Below, one piece after another: positions 55,764 through 64,000 of a DNA stretch of 64,000 bases (its first letter is position 1; every line of letters begins with the position of its first letter). The stretch is taken from assembly GCF_001536285.1 (NCBI RefSeq), contig NZ_FAOZ01000011.1:124001-188000 (forward strand), in the 5' to 3' direction. The position numbers and the translations under genes are program-made. The notes under the pieces were generated by a model, which saw only the letters and a list, made by a program, of their open reading frames with translations, ran no database searches and had not been told where the DNA came from. This DNA comes from Parafrankia irregularis. Lineage in GTDB: Bacteria; Actinomycetota; Actinomycetes; Frankiales; Frankiaceae.

Positions 55764-56616
55764 GCTCGAATCCCGCGCTGGTCGGGTGCTGGTCGGGTGC
55801 CCGCTGCCGCGGACCGGCCGGGCATGTCCCGCGCGAGTCGGCATCGGCAGCACGAGCGGGGCAGCGGAGGCGGAGACCCGAAGAGTGAACGATTCTGGCC
55901 GTCCCAGCGACCAGAATTGTTCGGTCTTGCTCAAAAGCAACGGAAGGTGGCCGGCTCCGCTCACCGGGCCGTGAACGACACACCGACAGGCCGCCCTGAC
56001 CCCGACGGACGAATCACGACCAGCCAGACCGATACACCCGATACGCCCGATCCGTCTGGCCACTGTGAGCGCGGCGGCGACCTCGACCAGGTGGGTCCGC
56101 GAGAAGCAGCCACGTGGCCGCCGCCCCCTTCCGCGACCTCCGATGACGACAACCCCACCCTCGAAACAACTAAAGGTAGTTCTCGCGTGACGATCTGTCG
56201 AAAATATGCCGACCGTCAGCGAGGATCAGACACCAAGAGAAGCCAACCGGAAACGCCAGAAGCTTCGCCCGCTACGAGCGGAGGGCCTGTTCTCGACCCG
56301 GTCACACCAGTCCCGGTTTCCGTGGCCGTTACCTGGGCGGACGCAGTCACTCGGTGCGTCAACCTGGCTTGTCTGGAGACATCCGCAAGATGTCAGGGCT
56401 GGCCTCGTACACTGAACACGCTGTGCGCGGGCCCCGCCCAACGTCGCCGGTGAACCAGGCGCAGCACCCAGGCTTGGGGCATCTTGGGCGCCCTACGTCT
56501 GACAAGGCGACGGAGGGTGCCCGGGTGTTCGTTCGCAGCGGTGGAACGCTGGGCGGATCCTCTGCCCGGTTCGGGTGGGGCGACCCACCGGCGGGTATGC
56601 GGACGACGGAGGCACT
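55764..56616. other. Spacer between murJ and pseudokinase gene
   Basis: This is 853 bases with no credible gene. It contains repeat copy D and an AT-richer zone around 56160-56215. A TACACT at 56408-56413 could be a -10 element, without a matching -35. The length suggests that the pseudokinase-sigM unit has its own promoter. Confidence 0.5.
55879..55943 (+). repeat. Dispersed palindromic repeat, copy D
   Basis: GAACGATTCTGGCCG (55887-55901) pairs with CGACCAGAATTGTTC (55908-55922) with two mismatches. The 3' module CGGTCTTGCTCAAAAGCAAC follows. Same order of elements as copy B; it lies after murJ. Confidence 0.7.
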
Positions 56617-58833
56617 GTGGTCGACGGAAGCAACCGACCGCAGGGCGCGGACGTCGATAACAACGTGACCAACGATGCGCCGGCGCACCTGCCCGCCAGC
56701 ACCGCCGTCCTCGCCGAATCCGTTCTCGACCGGCGTTACCGGCTGCTCGCGCCGCTGAACACCCGCGGCCCGGTCACACTTTGGCGGGGCGACGACAACG
56801 TTCTCGCCCGGCCGGTGGCGGTGCGCATCGTCGAACACCCGGACAGCTCCGGCGATCCCGGGTCGGAGGCCGACCAGGCTGCCCTCGAGGAGGTCGCCGA
56901 GTCGCTGCTGAAGGCCGCGATCAGCTCGGGCCGGCTGGTTCATCCCGGTGCCGCGTCCACCTATGACGCGACGACGACGACCACCGGGTCGACCCGCATC
57001 TCCTACGTCGTCTCGGAATGGGTGGAAGGGCGCACGCTGCGCCAGCTCGCCGCCGAGGGCCCGCCGCGCCCCGAGCAGGCCGGCGCCATCGTGCTCGCCG
57101 CCGCCCGGGTCCTCGCCGCGGCGCACGAGCGCGGGATCCACCACGGCGGGCTCAACCCGGGCGATGTCATCGTCTCCGGCCACGGCACCGTGAAGGTCGT
57201 CGATCTTGAGATCGGCGGGATCCTGGCCGGGCTGGACGGTTCGGCCACCGGCGCCGAGCCGACCGTCGGCGCCGGCACGGACTCGGGCGCGGGTGCGGAC
57301 GGCGACGCGGGCTCGGGCTCGGAGGCGAACGGCGACGACGGGGCAGGCATCGCCTCTGCCGGGGACCTGGCGGACGTCCGTGCCCTCGGCGCGCTGCTCT
57401 ACGCGGGCCTGACCGGCGCGTGGCCGCTGCTCGGCGAGCACGCCCTGCCGGCGGCCCCGACGGCCAACGGGCGGCTGCGAACGCCCAGGCAGGTCAACGC
57501 CGCGGTCCCCCGCGACCTCGACGCGATCGCGCTGGCGACCCTCGGTGACGAGCGGGCCGGCGCACCCATCACCACAGCCGCCGAGCTGGTCGCCGAGCTG
57601 GAGGCCGTCAGCCCCGTCGACCAGGTGCTCGACACCGGCCTGATGAGCCTCGGCGACGAGGGCCCGGCCAGCACCGAGGCGATGCCGGTGGACGGCTACG
57701 GCCCGGCCACCGGCGACTTCCAGGACCGGGGCGGCTACGGCGGCTACGACAGCGGCCCGAACAGCTACGGCAACCGAGATGGCTACGGTGGCCGGGACGA
57801 CTACGACAGCCGAGGCGGCTACGGCAACCACGGTGATTACAACAGTCGCGGTGACTACGACAACCGGGGCGGTTACGACAGCCGAGGCGGCTACGACGGC
57901 CGGAGTGACTACGGCAACCGGGGCGGCTACCCCGGGCCGGGCGGCGGCTACGGCGGCGCGGGCAGTCCTGCCGGTGCCACGGGCGGCGGCTACGACCGCC
58001 GGGGCTACGACCAGACCGCCCACATGGGCCGCGCCGGCTACGACCAGACCGCCTACGAGGAGCGCGGGTACGGCGCGGGCGGCGGCGGTTACGACCGCGG
58101 CGACGAGCGCGAGCGTGGCTACGACGGCTATCCGTCGCAGCGCGGTCCGTCCGAGCCGCGCCGGCACACGGATGATAGCGGCCGGATCCCGCCGTCTGAC
58201 GGGGTCCGCGGCGGCTCGACCGCCCGGCGCGTCCTGCCGTGGCTGGCGCTCGCCGTGGTCGTCGTCCTCGTCGCCGTCGTCGCCGTGATCGCACTGCAGA
58301 ACAAGGACGACAAAACTGCGGGGACAGATCCCGGCACCAGCCCGTCGTCGACGACGATGCTCTCGACGGGCCAGAAGATCGATATTGCGGGCGTCGCCGC
58401 CTTCGACCCGCAGGGAGGCGACGGCGAGAACGACGGTTCGGCCGCCAAGACGATCGACGGCAGCCCGGCGACCGAGTGGACCACCAGCGGCTACGAGCCG
58501 CAGAATCCGCCTGCGCAGTTCGGTGGGACCGGGAAGACCGGGGTCGGTCTCCGGTTCACCTTCAACGAGCCCGTCGCGCCCAGCGAAGTGGCGGTCACCG
58601 TAGGCTCGCTGGCTCCGGTCACCTTCGAGCTGCGGGCCGGCGACACCGAGGTCAACGACATCAGCGCCTATCCCATCGTCGGCCTGCCGCATCAGGGCAA
58701 GTCCGGCGAGGTTCCGATCACGATGCCGTCCGACCAGCAGAAGCACAAGTACTGGGTGGTTTGGCTGACCGAACTGCCCACGGTTGGTGGGAAGCTCAAG
58801 GGCTCGATCGCCGAGGTCGAGTTCAAGCACTGA
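56617..58833 (+). CDS. Transmembrane pseudokinase with discoidin-like domain
   Basis: Start GTG 56617 follows GGAGG (56608-56612); an earlier GTG at 56575 is possible. The product is about 738 residues. The kinase-like domain lacks the catalytic set: VAVR instead of VAVK, HHGGLNPGDV instead of HRDLKPxN, and DLE instead of DFG. A Gly/Tyr/Arg/Asp-rich repeat region (YDSRGGYDGRSDYGNRGGY-like) leads to a transmembrane helix (LPWLALAVVVVLVAVVAVIAL) and an extracellular F5/8-type domain (DGSPATEWTTSGYE, VGLRFTFNEPVAPSEVAV). This equals the C-terminal half of mycobacterial MviN, which binds FhaA to gate wall synthesis. Confidence 0.88.
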   Translation: MVDGSNRPQGADVDNNVTNDAPAHLPASTAVLAESVLDRRYRLLAPLNTRGPVTLWRGDDNVLARPVAVRIVEHPDSSGDPGSEADQAALEEVAESLLKAAISSGRLVHPGAASTYDATTTTTGSTRISYVVSEWVEGRTLRQLAAEGPPRPEQAGAIVLAAARVLAAAHERGIHHGGLNPGDVIVSGHGTVKVVDLEIGGILAGLDGSATGAEPTVGAGTDSGAGADGDAGSGSEANGDDGAGIASAGDLADVRALGALLYAGLTGAWPLLGEHALPAAPTANGRLRTPRQVNAAVPRDLDAIALATLGDERAGAPITTAAELVAELEAVSPVDQVLDTGLMSLGDEGPASTEAMPVDGYGPATGDFQDRGGYGGYDSGPNSYGNRDGYGGRDDYDSRGGYGNHGDYNSRGDYDNRGGYDSRGGYDGRSDYGNRGGYPGPGGGYGGAGSPAGATGGGYDRRGYDQTAHMGRAGYDQTAYEERGYGAGGGGYDRGDERERGYDGYPSQRGPSEPRRHTDDSGRIPPSDGVRGGSTARRVLPWLALAVVVVLVAVVAVIALQNKDDKTAGTDPGTSPSSTTMLSTGQKIDIAGVAAFDPQGGDGENDGSAAKTIDGSPATEWTTSGYEPQNPPAQFGGTGKTGVGLRFTFNEPVAPSEVAVTVGSLAPVTFELRAGDTEVNDISAYPIVGLPHQGKSGEVPITMPSDQQKHKYWVVWLTELPTVGGKLKGSIAEVEFKH

Positions 58834-58863
58834 TCGGGTCGCGGCGGCAGGGCTGGGGAGACG

Positions 58864-59697
58864 GTGAACCCGTCTGCGGCGGGTCGGGCGGAGTCCCCGC
58901 CTGACGGCCGCCCCGGCGCGCGCGCAGTAGCTGCGTCAGGATCCGGGTCCGGGCCTGCGGCCGCGGCGGTGGCCGCAGGTGTGGCGGCGGATGCCGACGC
59001 GCTCCGGCGGCATGTGGCCGGCGATCCGGATGCGTTCGGGGAGCTGTTCCGCGCGCACGCGGACCGGCTGTGGGCGGTCGCGTTCAACCTGCTGAGCGAC
59101 GCGGAGGAGGCGGCGGACGCCGTCCAGGAGGCGATGCTCTCCGCGCACCGCCGGGCCGCCGACTTCCGCGGCGAGGCGGCCGTCGGGACGTGGCTGCACC
59201 GCATCGTCACCAACGCGGCCCTCGACCGCCTGCGCCGCCGGGCGGCGCGCCCGACCGTGCCTCTTCCGTCGTCTCCCGACGGCCTTCCCCGCGAGCCGGT
59301 GGACGTCCGCGACGCGATCACCGACCACGACGTCCGGCTGGACATCCAGACCGCGCTCGGCATGCTTCCCGTCACACTGCGCGCCCCGGTCGTGCTGGTG
59401 GACGTCGAGGGCCGACCGGTCGCCGAGGTTGCCCAGCTGCTGGATATACCGGTCGGAACGGTTAAAAGCCGCTGCGCGCGGGCCCGGGCCCAACTCGCCG
59501 TTCATCTCGGACATCTCGCCCCCGAAAGGGCACCCCAGACCCCTGGCGGGAACCAGCCGGCGTCCCCTTCCGTCTCAGATGTGGGACGGCGTGACGCGCC
59601 GGACGGATCCAAAGGCCAGGCCGCAGGCTCAGGGGCGGGCGACAACACGAACCCGACCGCCCGCAGGGCCGGTCGACTGACTCGCCGGAGGAGGTGA
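58864..59697 (+). CDS. sigM: ECF RNA polymerase sigma factor, SigM-like
   Basis: This is a 277-residue ECF sigma factor. Region 2 is PDAFGELFRAHADRLWAVAFN then AEEAADAVQEAMLSAHRRA, and region 4 is LPVTLRAPVVLVDVEGRPVAEVAQLLDIPVGTVKSR (parts). An Ala/Gly-rich N-terminal extension (about 45 residues) and a polar tail are added. GTG 58864 follows GGGGAG. It is followed at once by a zinc-finger anti-sigma gene and by trxB/trxA, matching the sigM-rsmA-trxB-trxA order; oxidative or envelope stress control is expected. Confidence 0.92.
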   Translation: MNPSAAGRAESPPDGRPGARAVAASGSGSGPAAAAVAAGVAADADALRRHVAGDPDAFGELFRAHADRLWAVAFNLLSDAEEAADAVQEAMLSAHRRAADFRGEAAVGTWLHRIVTNAALDRLRRRAARPTVPLPSSPDGLPREPVDVRDAITDHDVRLDIQTALGMLPVTLRAPVVLVDVEGRPVAEVAQLLDIPVGTVKSRCARARAQLAVHLGHLAPERAPQTPGGNQPASPSVSDVGRRDAPDGSKGQAAGSGAGDNTNPTARRAGRLTRRRR

Positions 59698-59703
59698 TCG
59701 ACG

Positions 59704-61116
59704 GTGATGACGGACGAGCACGGCACCCAGGACTCTGATCCGGGCTGGCACCTCACGGGCCCCGGCGATTCCGATGATTCCGGTTGTTCCGAACTCGCTG
59801 ACGGTACTGGCGGTATCGGTACCGGCGGGCCGGGCCAGGCCGGCCAGGGGCGAGCCTGGCGGCGGGACGCCCATCCCGACATCGAGGTGCTCGACGCCTA
59901 CCTCGACACCCATCCCGATCCACCAGGCCCCGGCGCATCCCCGGGCGTGACCGCGAGCCGGGTTGACCGCCATCTCCGTTCCTGCGTCGCCTGCCAGGAC
60001 ACGCTGACCGCGCTGCGCCGGGTCCGGGCCGAACTCGCCCGCCTGGCCAGCATGACGATGCCGGACGACGTCGCCGAACGGATCCAGGCGGCCCTCGCCG
60101 CCCGCTCCGGCGCCGCGGCGTCCGCCGGCAGGCCCGCCGGCCGTCCGCTCGGCACCGACCTCGCTGACGGCCTCGACAACGCCGCTGACGTCCCGGCAGC
60201 CGACATCACGCCCGCGGGTATCCGGCGGATGAGCTTCGTGGACGGAGCCTCCGGATCCCGGTCCAGACCGGGATCCGGACCCCGGTCCGGATCCCGGCTG
60301 CACGGTGCCGGTGGGCGCCGCGGCCGGCCAGCGGGGAACCGCGGCAGCGGTGCTCGGGACTGGATCTCCATCGCGGCCGCGTGCGTCGCGCTGGTCGCCT
60401 TCGGCGCCGCCGTTCTCGCCGTGCGCGGGCTCACCTCCGGAACCAGCGCGGAGACCACGGCTGACGCCGCCGTCGCCGCTGCCAACCCGGCGGAGGCGGG
60501 CACCTTCGGCGCAGCCGCCCAACCGCAGCGCGAGGCACTGCCCACAGTCGCCTCGTCCGCGGCGAACGAGGCGGCTGCCGCCGGTGGAACGTCGGCTGCC
60601 GGCGCTGGCTGGGTGCTCGTCGCCGACACCGACAAGGTCCTGCGCCCGGCTGGCGTCGTCGCCCACGGCCAGCAGCTGCTCGCGGGCCAGCTCGCGATGA
60701 CACGGCTTGCCTGGTCCGCCCTGGGCAGCCGCTCCGGCGCGACGGAGGCCGCGGCGCCCACGTCCGCCGCCACCGACGGGGCCGCGACCGCCGCTTCCCC
60801 TCCTCCATCCGCCGGCGCCGCCTCCGCCGACCAGGCCGCCGGTGCCGACCAGGTGTTGGCGACGACGCCTGAGTCGCTGGCCCGGGTTTACGACACTCCG
60901 CAGCTACGGATGTGCTACGAAACCCTCTCCGCGCAGACCGGCGGCTCCGTCATCGCGCTCGACCGGGTGCGTTTCGACGACCAGCAGGCGATCATGCTCG
61001 TGCTCTCGGTCGCCGGGCAGCCGACCACCGCCCACCTTGTCGTCATCGACGCGCACTGCGGATCCGTGCCGATTCCGGGTGCCGTCTGGTACAGCGTGAA
61101 CGCGAGCCGTGGTTAG
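59704..61116 (+). CDS. Membrane anti-sigma factor with zinc-finger motif
   Basis: This is a 470-residue protein. The cytosolic part contains the zinc anti-sigma motif HLRSCVACQ (H-x3-C-x2-C) near residue 95 in a predicted helical domain. A transmembrane helix (WISIAAACVALVAFGAAVLAV) lies near residue 230. The extracytoplasmic part is Ala-rich and ends in a small folded region (QLRMCYETLSAQTGGSVIALDRV). It follows the sigma gene by 6 bases with GGAGGAGG upstream of GTG 59704. It should hold the SigM-like factor inactive until a signal arrives. Position equals Rv3912. Confidence 0.88.
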   Translation: MMTDEHGTQDSDPGWHLTGPGDSDDSGCSELADGTGGIGTGGPGQAGQGRAWRRDAHPDIEVLDAYLDTHPDPPGPGASPGVTASRVDRHLRSCVACQDTLTALRRVRAELARLASMTMPDDVAERIQAALAARSGAAASAGRPAGRPLGTDLADGLDNAADVPAADITPAGIRRMSFVDGASGSRSRPGSGPRSGSRLHGAGGRRGRPAGNRGSGARDWISIAAACVALVAFGAAVLAVRGLTSGTSAETTADAAVAAANPAEAGTFGAAAQPQREALPTVASSAANEAAAAGGTSAAGAGWVLVADTDKVLRPAGVVAHGQQLLAGQLAMTRLAWSALGSRSGATEAAAPTSAATDGAATAASPPPSAGAASADQAAGADQVLATTPESLARVYDTPQLRMCYETLSAQTGGSVIALDRVRFDDQQAIMLVLSVAGQPTTAHLVVIDAHCGSVPIPGAVWYSVNASRG

Positions 61117-61383
61117 CGGGTCGAGCGCCACCGCACAGCCCGGGCGCCCGGCGGGCGGGTGAGCCGCCAGCCGGACCGGCGTGCCGACGTCACATGTATG
61201 TGGCGGGCCGCTGGGATCCACTGCTGGAATCAGCGACAGTCGCGCGCGGTTATGCGGGCAGACGTCAGTACCTGAAGGATCTGAAGAACCGCCAGTATCG
61301 AAGAACCGAAGAGAAGTCGAACCAAACCACGCGAGGCGAGGGACGTCGGCGGCAGACCGTCGGCGATCATGAAGGGAGCGGGT

Positions 61384-62424
61384 GTGGCAGCCCAGGGCAA
61401 GGACCAGGCGGTCCCGACCGCCGGGACCGAACGTTCCGGGGAGCGGGTCCTGGACGTCGTCATCATCGGATCCGGCCCGGCCGGGTACACGGCGGCGATC
61501 TACACCGCCCGAGCGAACCTGCGGCCGGTGGTGTTCGAGGGCGCAGTCACCTCCGGTGGCGCGCTGATGACCACGACCGAGGTCGAGAACTTCCCCGGTT
61601 TCCCCGAGGGCATCCAGGGGCCGGAGCTCATGGGCAACCTGCGCGCCCAGGCGGAGCGTTTCGGCGCCGAGCTCATCCCCGACGATGTCACCGAGGTCGA
61701 CCTGACCGCCAACCCGAAGGTGGTCAGGGTCGGTGAGGAGACCTACCTCACCCGGTCCGTCATCGTCGCCACCGGCTCGGCCTACAAGAAGCTCGGGATC
61801 GAGCACGAGGACCGGCTGCTGGGCCGCGGTGTGTCCGCCTGTGCGACCTGTGACGGCTTCTTCTTCCGGGACCACGACATCGTGGTCGTCGGCGGCGGCG
61901 ACTCCGCGATGGAGGAGGCGACGTTCCTCACCCGGTTCGCGAAGTCGGTGACGATCGTGCATCGGCGCGACAAGCTGCGCGCGAGCGTGATCATGCAGGA
62001 GCGCGCCTTCGCCGACCCGAAGATCAGGTTCCGGTGGAACTCGGAGGTCGCGGAGGTTCTCGGCGACGACAAGTTGACGGGCGTCCGGCTGCGCGACACG
62101 GTCACCGGCGAGACCGACGAGATTCCCGTGACGGGCCTGTTCGTGGCGATTGGCCACACGCCCCGGACAGAGCTGGTCGCCGACCAGCTCGAGCTCGACA
62201 AGGAGGGCTACGTCAAGGTGGCCCACCCGACCACGGCGACCAACATTCCCGGCGTGTTCGCCTGTGGCGACGTGGTCGACCACACCTACCGCCAGGCGAT
62301 CACGGCCGCCGGCACCGGCTGCTCGGCGGCGCTGGACGCCGAGCGCTACATCGCCGGCAGTGAGGGCGTCGCCGACCCGACCGCCGTCGCGGCGCGGGTG
62401 CCGGATCCCGCGCTGGCCAGCTGA
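61384..62424 (+). CDS. trxB: Thioredoxin-disulfide reductase
   Basis: This is a NADPH-dependent FAD enzyme that reduces thioredoxin. GTG 61384 is preferred because AAGGGAG lies 5 bases upstream; ATG 61369 would add five residues without a site. FAD motif [20 protein letters not shown], redox-active CATC in [11 protein letters not shown] (near residue 153), NADPH motif [12 protein letters not shown] and the C-terminal [23 protein letters not shown] are all present. It is followed by trxA about 215 bases on. Confidence 0.97.
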   Translation: MAAQGKDQAVPTAGTERSGERVLDVVIIGSGPAGYTAAIYTARANLRPVVFEGAVTSGGALMTTTEVENFPGFPEGIQGPELMGNLRAQAERFGAELIPDDVTEVDLTANPKVVRVGEETYLTRSVIVATGSAYKKLGIEHEDRLLGRGVSACATCDGFFFRDHDIVVVGGGDSAMEEATFLTRFAKSVTIVHRRDKLRASVIMQERAFADPKIRFRWNSEVAEVLGDDKLTGVRLRDTVTGETDEIPVTGLFVAIGHTPRTELVADQLELDKEGYVKVAHPTTATNIPGVFACGDVVDHTYRQAITAAGTGCSAALDAERYIAGSEGVADPTAVAARVPDPALAS

Positions 62425-62473
62425 ACCGGGCTGGCCACCAGGCCCGGGCTGGCCGCTCGGAAGGGCGGGCCAT

Positions 62474-62502
62474 CCGGGCGGCGGAGTACCCCATCCGCCC
62501 GG
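62474..62502 (+). terminator. Hairpin between trxB and trxA
   Basis: CCGGGCGG (62474-62481) and CCGCCCGG (62495-62502) form an 8-bp stem with a 13-base loop. It may attenuate read-through into trxA. Confidence 0.4.
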
Positions 62503-62639
62503 TTTAGCCAGACAATTGGCTGGCCGACGGGGGAGGAGCGCCACCCCCGTCGAGCAGCAGGCAGGCCGCCAGCTACCGGCGGCCGCCACACCCAGGCAGC
62601 AAAGACAGCGAAGACCAGGAACGACCCGAGGAGAACCCC

Positions 62640-62966
62640 ATGGCAGGTGCAACCGGTGTGGTGACGGACGACACGTTCGCCACCGAGGTACTGAAGAGCG
62701 ACAAGCCGGTGCTGGTCGACTTCTGGGCCGAGTGGTGCGGCCCGTGCAAGATGGTCGCCCCGGTGCTCGAGGAGATCGCCAAGGAGCACGGCGAGAAGCT
62801 GCGGATCGTCAAGCTCAACATCGACGAGAACCCGCAGGTCGCCCGCGAGTACCAGATCATGTCGATTCCGACCATGGCGGTGTTCGTCAACGGCGAGGTC
62901 GACCGGACCATCGTCGGGGCGAAGCCGAAGGCGGCGCTGCTGCGCGATCTGGCGGCCTACGTCTGA
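62640..62966 (+). CDS. trxA: Thioredoxin
   Basis: This is a 108-residue thioredoxin with active-site WCGPCK (Cys33, Cys36), [20 protein letters not shown], the cis-Pro in SIPTM and [15 protein letters not shown] precedes ATG 62640. It works with TrxB upstream in cytosolic disulfide reduction; no signal peptide. Confidence 0.98.
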   Translation: MAGATGVVTDDTFATEVLKSDKPVLVDFWAEWCGPCKMVAPVLEEIAKEHGEKLRIVKLNIDENPQVAREYQIMSIPTMAVFVNGEVDRTIVGAKPKAALLRDLAAYV

Positions 62967-63500
62967 GCAGTGCCTCGCCGCGCCGCTTCGCCGCGGGCAT
63001 GACGGTTCCGCGGAGCCGTTGATCCCGCGTCAGCAGCAACACCGGCACGCACCGGCCGCACCAACAGCAACGGCCCGTTCCCTGTGGAGCGGGCCGTTGC
63101 TGTTGCGGCAGGTTCCGCGACCACAGGTGACATCCTCGGCACTCCTGGTGGACGCAGCCCGCCACCGGAGGCGGCCCGGACCAGCAAGCGCCCTCCACGG
63201 GGCTGTACGGGCCGTGGACATGATCGATTGACGGATGCAGCCCGGTACCTGGGCCCGGCCCGTTACCCTTGCTCACGGCCGGTAACAGGCAGCCGTCACA
63301 CCGCGCGGACGGCGTCACGTGGGCCGGCGATTCCGTCGCGGGCCGGCGAAAGCCGTCGCGGAGCGGGAAAACCGGACGTTGGGGATCGCAGCCCTCGCGG
63401 ACCAGCGGCGATGCCCTAATCTGATGGCGGGATTCGGCGGCCGAACCGGTTCGACGCTGGTTGACGGTTCGATGAACGCACATTCGAAAGGTGCTCATTC
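62967..63500. other. Spacer between trxA and cwlM
   Basis: This is 534 bases without a credible gene. It holds the trxA terminator and presumably the cwlM promoter; no clear promoter was identified. Confidence 0.5.
63062..63105 (+). terminator. Strong terminator after trxA
   Basis: CAACAGCAACGGCCCG (63062-63077) pairs perfectly over 16 bp with CGGGCCGTTGCTGTTG (63090-63105). Confidence 0.8.
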
Positions 63501-64000
63501 GTGAAGCTGCTGCGCCTTGGTGACCGTGATCCCTCCGTAGCCGAGGCACGGGCAGCTTTCATCCACCTCGGTTTCCTGCCGGTCGCACCACGCCAGGCCG
63601 CCGTGGCGGACAACGCGCCTGTCACCGCGACCGGGCCGGCCACCGCTACCACCGCCGGGGCCGTCACGCCTGCGGAGCCTGACGGGCAGACCTCGGCCAC
63701 CGAGGCGGAGCGGTCAGCCGCAGAGACCGAGCCGGCTGTGACGGCTGATCTGTTCGACCGCGAGCTCGACAACGCGGTCCGGGCATTTCAGCAGAGCCGG
63801 GGGCTCTCCGTCGACGGCATCATCGGCCCCGACACGTTCCGGGCCATCGAGGAGGCTCGTCGCCGCCTGGGTGACCGGCTCCTCTACTTCAGCGTGACGC
63901 ACCCCTTCGTCGGCGACGACGTCACCGCGTTGCAGGAGCGCCTGTCGAACATGGGCTTCGACGTCGGCCGCGCCGACGGAATCTTCGGCGCCCGCACCGA
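63501..64000 (+). CDS. cwlM: CwlM-like peptidoglycan-binding amidase homologue, 3' end outside window
   Basis: The frame opens at GTG 63501 (KLLRLGDRDPSVAEARAAF) with GAAAGGTG upstream and runs off the window. Two peptidoglycan-binding (PG_binding_1) repeats are visible: the first is split by an Ala/Thr-rich insertion and ends AFQQSRGLSVDGIIGPDTF, and the second starts FVGDDVTALQERLSNMGFDVGRADGIFG. The amidase domain would follow. Position after trxA matches Rv3915 (CwlM), an essential regulator of MurA that is phosphorylated by PknB. The part seen has no signal peptide, which agrees with a cytosolic CwlM. Confidence 0.88.
   Translation, partial: MKLLRLGDRDPSVAEARAAFIHLGFLPVAPRQAAVADNAPVTATGPATATTAGAVTPAEPDGQTSATEAERSAAETEPAVTADLFDRELDNAVRAFQQSRGLSVDGIIGPDTFRAIEEARRRLGDRLLYFSVTHPFVGDDVTALQERLSNMGFDVGRADGIFGART

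Noticed and set aside
55764-56616. Small genes in the murJ-pseudokinase spacer (for example 56354-56668)
   Set aside because: There is no ribosome site, no recognisable domain and the composition is not codon-biased.

Overview
The window is high-GC actinobacterial chromosome (about 70% or more G+C, many GTG starts and frequent 4-bp ATGA/GTGA gene overlaps). Gene content and protein style (very long Pro/Gly/Ala-rich disordered regions, ergothioneine genes, mycobacterial-like gene order near the replication origin) suggest a Frankia-like actinobacterium. That assignment is from recognition, not from a search.

Layout. (1) 1-5919: two tandem NHL-repeat membrane proteins, the second with a complete Ser/Thr kinase domain, then a Tat-exported bicovalent-type FAD oxidoreductase. 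(2) 6407-18369: a locus that reads as a compact type IV secretion-like machine. It has a tiny membrane protein, a transglycosylase/NlpC-P60 wall hydrolase, a secreted NTF2-like (VirB8/TcpC-like) lipoprotein candidate, an excisionase-type HTH protein, a MinD/ParA-like protein with a roughly 700-residue disordered N-terminus, a VirB2-like two-helix protein, a bitopic protein with unusually low GC, a VirB6/TrbL-like polytopic protein, a PrgI/VirB3-like protein and a VirB4-like ATPase. No relaxase, coupling ATPase or integrase is visible. (3) 18611-24958: a NERD-domain protein, then egtABCD for ergothioneine. (4) 25002-28716: ilvD, a collagen-like-tailed membrane protein and an ABM-domain protein, all on the minus strand. 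(5) 28825-43057: dnaB-rplI-rpsR-ssb-rpsF, two membrane glycosyltransferases, ponA-type PBP1, a DUF5318-like protein, a PadR regulator and ino1. This order matches the Rv0058-Rv0046c side of the M. tuberculosis origin. (6) 43241-46866: a von Willebrand/substrate-binding fusion and a frameshifted MFS transporter. (7) 47267-64000: cca, NUDIX, DUF6049, murJ, a separate pseudokinase, sigM-like sigma, anti-sigma, trxB, trxA and cwlM (running off the end), matching Rv3907c-Rv3915. dnaA/oriC is therefore expected a few kb to the right of the window.

Most interesting DNA-level signals. Two arrays of four same-strand DnaA-box-like 9-mers have identical 9/12/12 spacing and sit inside two unrelated coding sequences (41639-41680 and 49561-49602). 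A perfect inverted pair of TTGTCCACA boxes, plus two more boxes, lies upstream of dnaB. A small family of dispersed palindromic intergenic repeats occurs at about 18.42, 18.52, 47.1 and 55.9 kb. A likely PadR operator with four CGATACACA direct repeats lies upstream of the PadR gene.

How the genes work together. The right half is envelope and growth housekeeping: PBP1, MurJ, CwlM, the pseudokinase and glycosyltransferases build the wall and envelope, and inositol synthase feeds phosphoinositides/mycothiol. Thioredoxin, ergothioneine and SigM handle redox and stress, and DnaB/SSB act in replication. The left half carries the accessory secretion-like locus and sensor kinases. No tRNA, rRNA, CRISPR array, insertion sequence or prophage was recognised.
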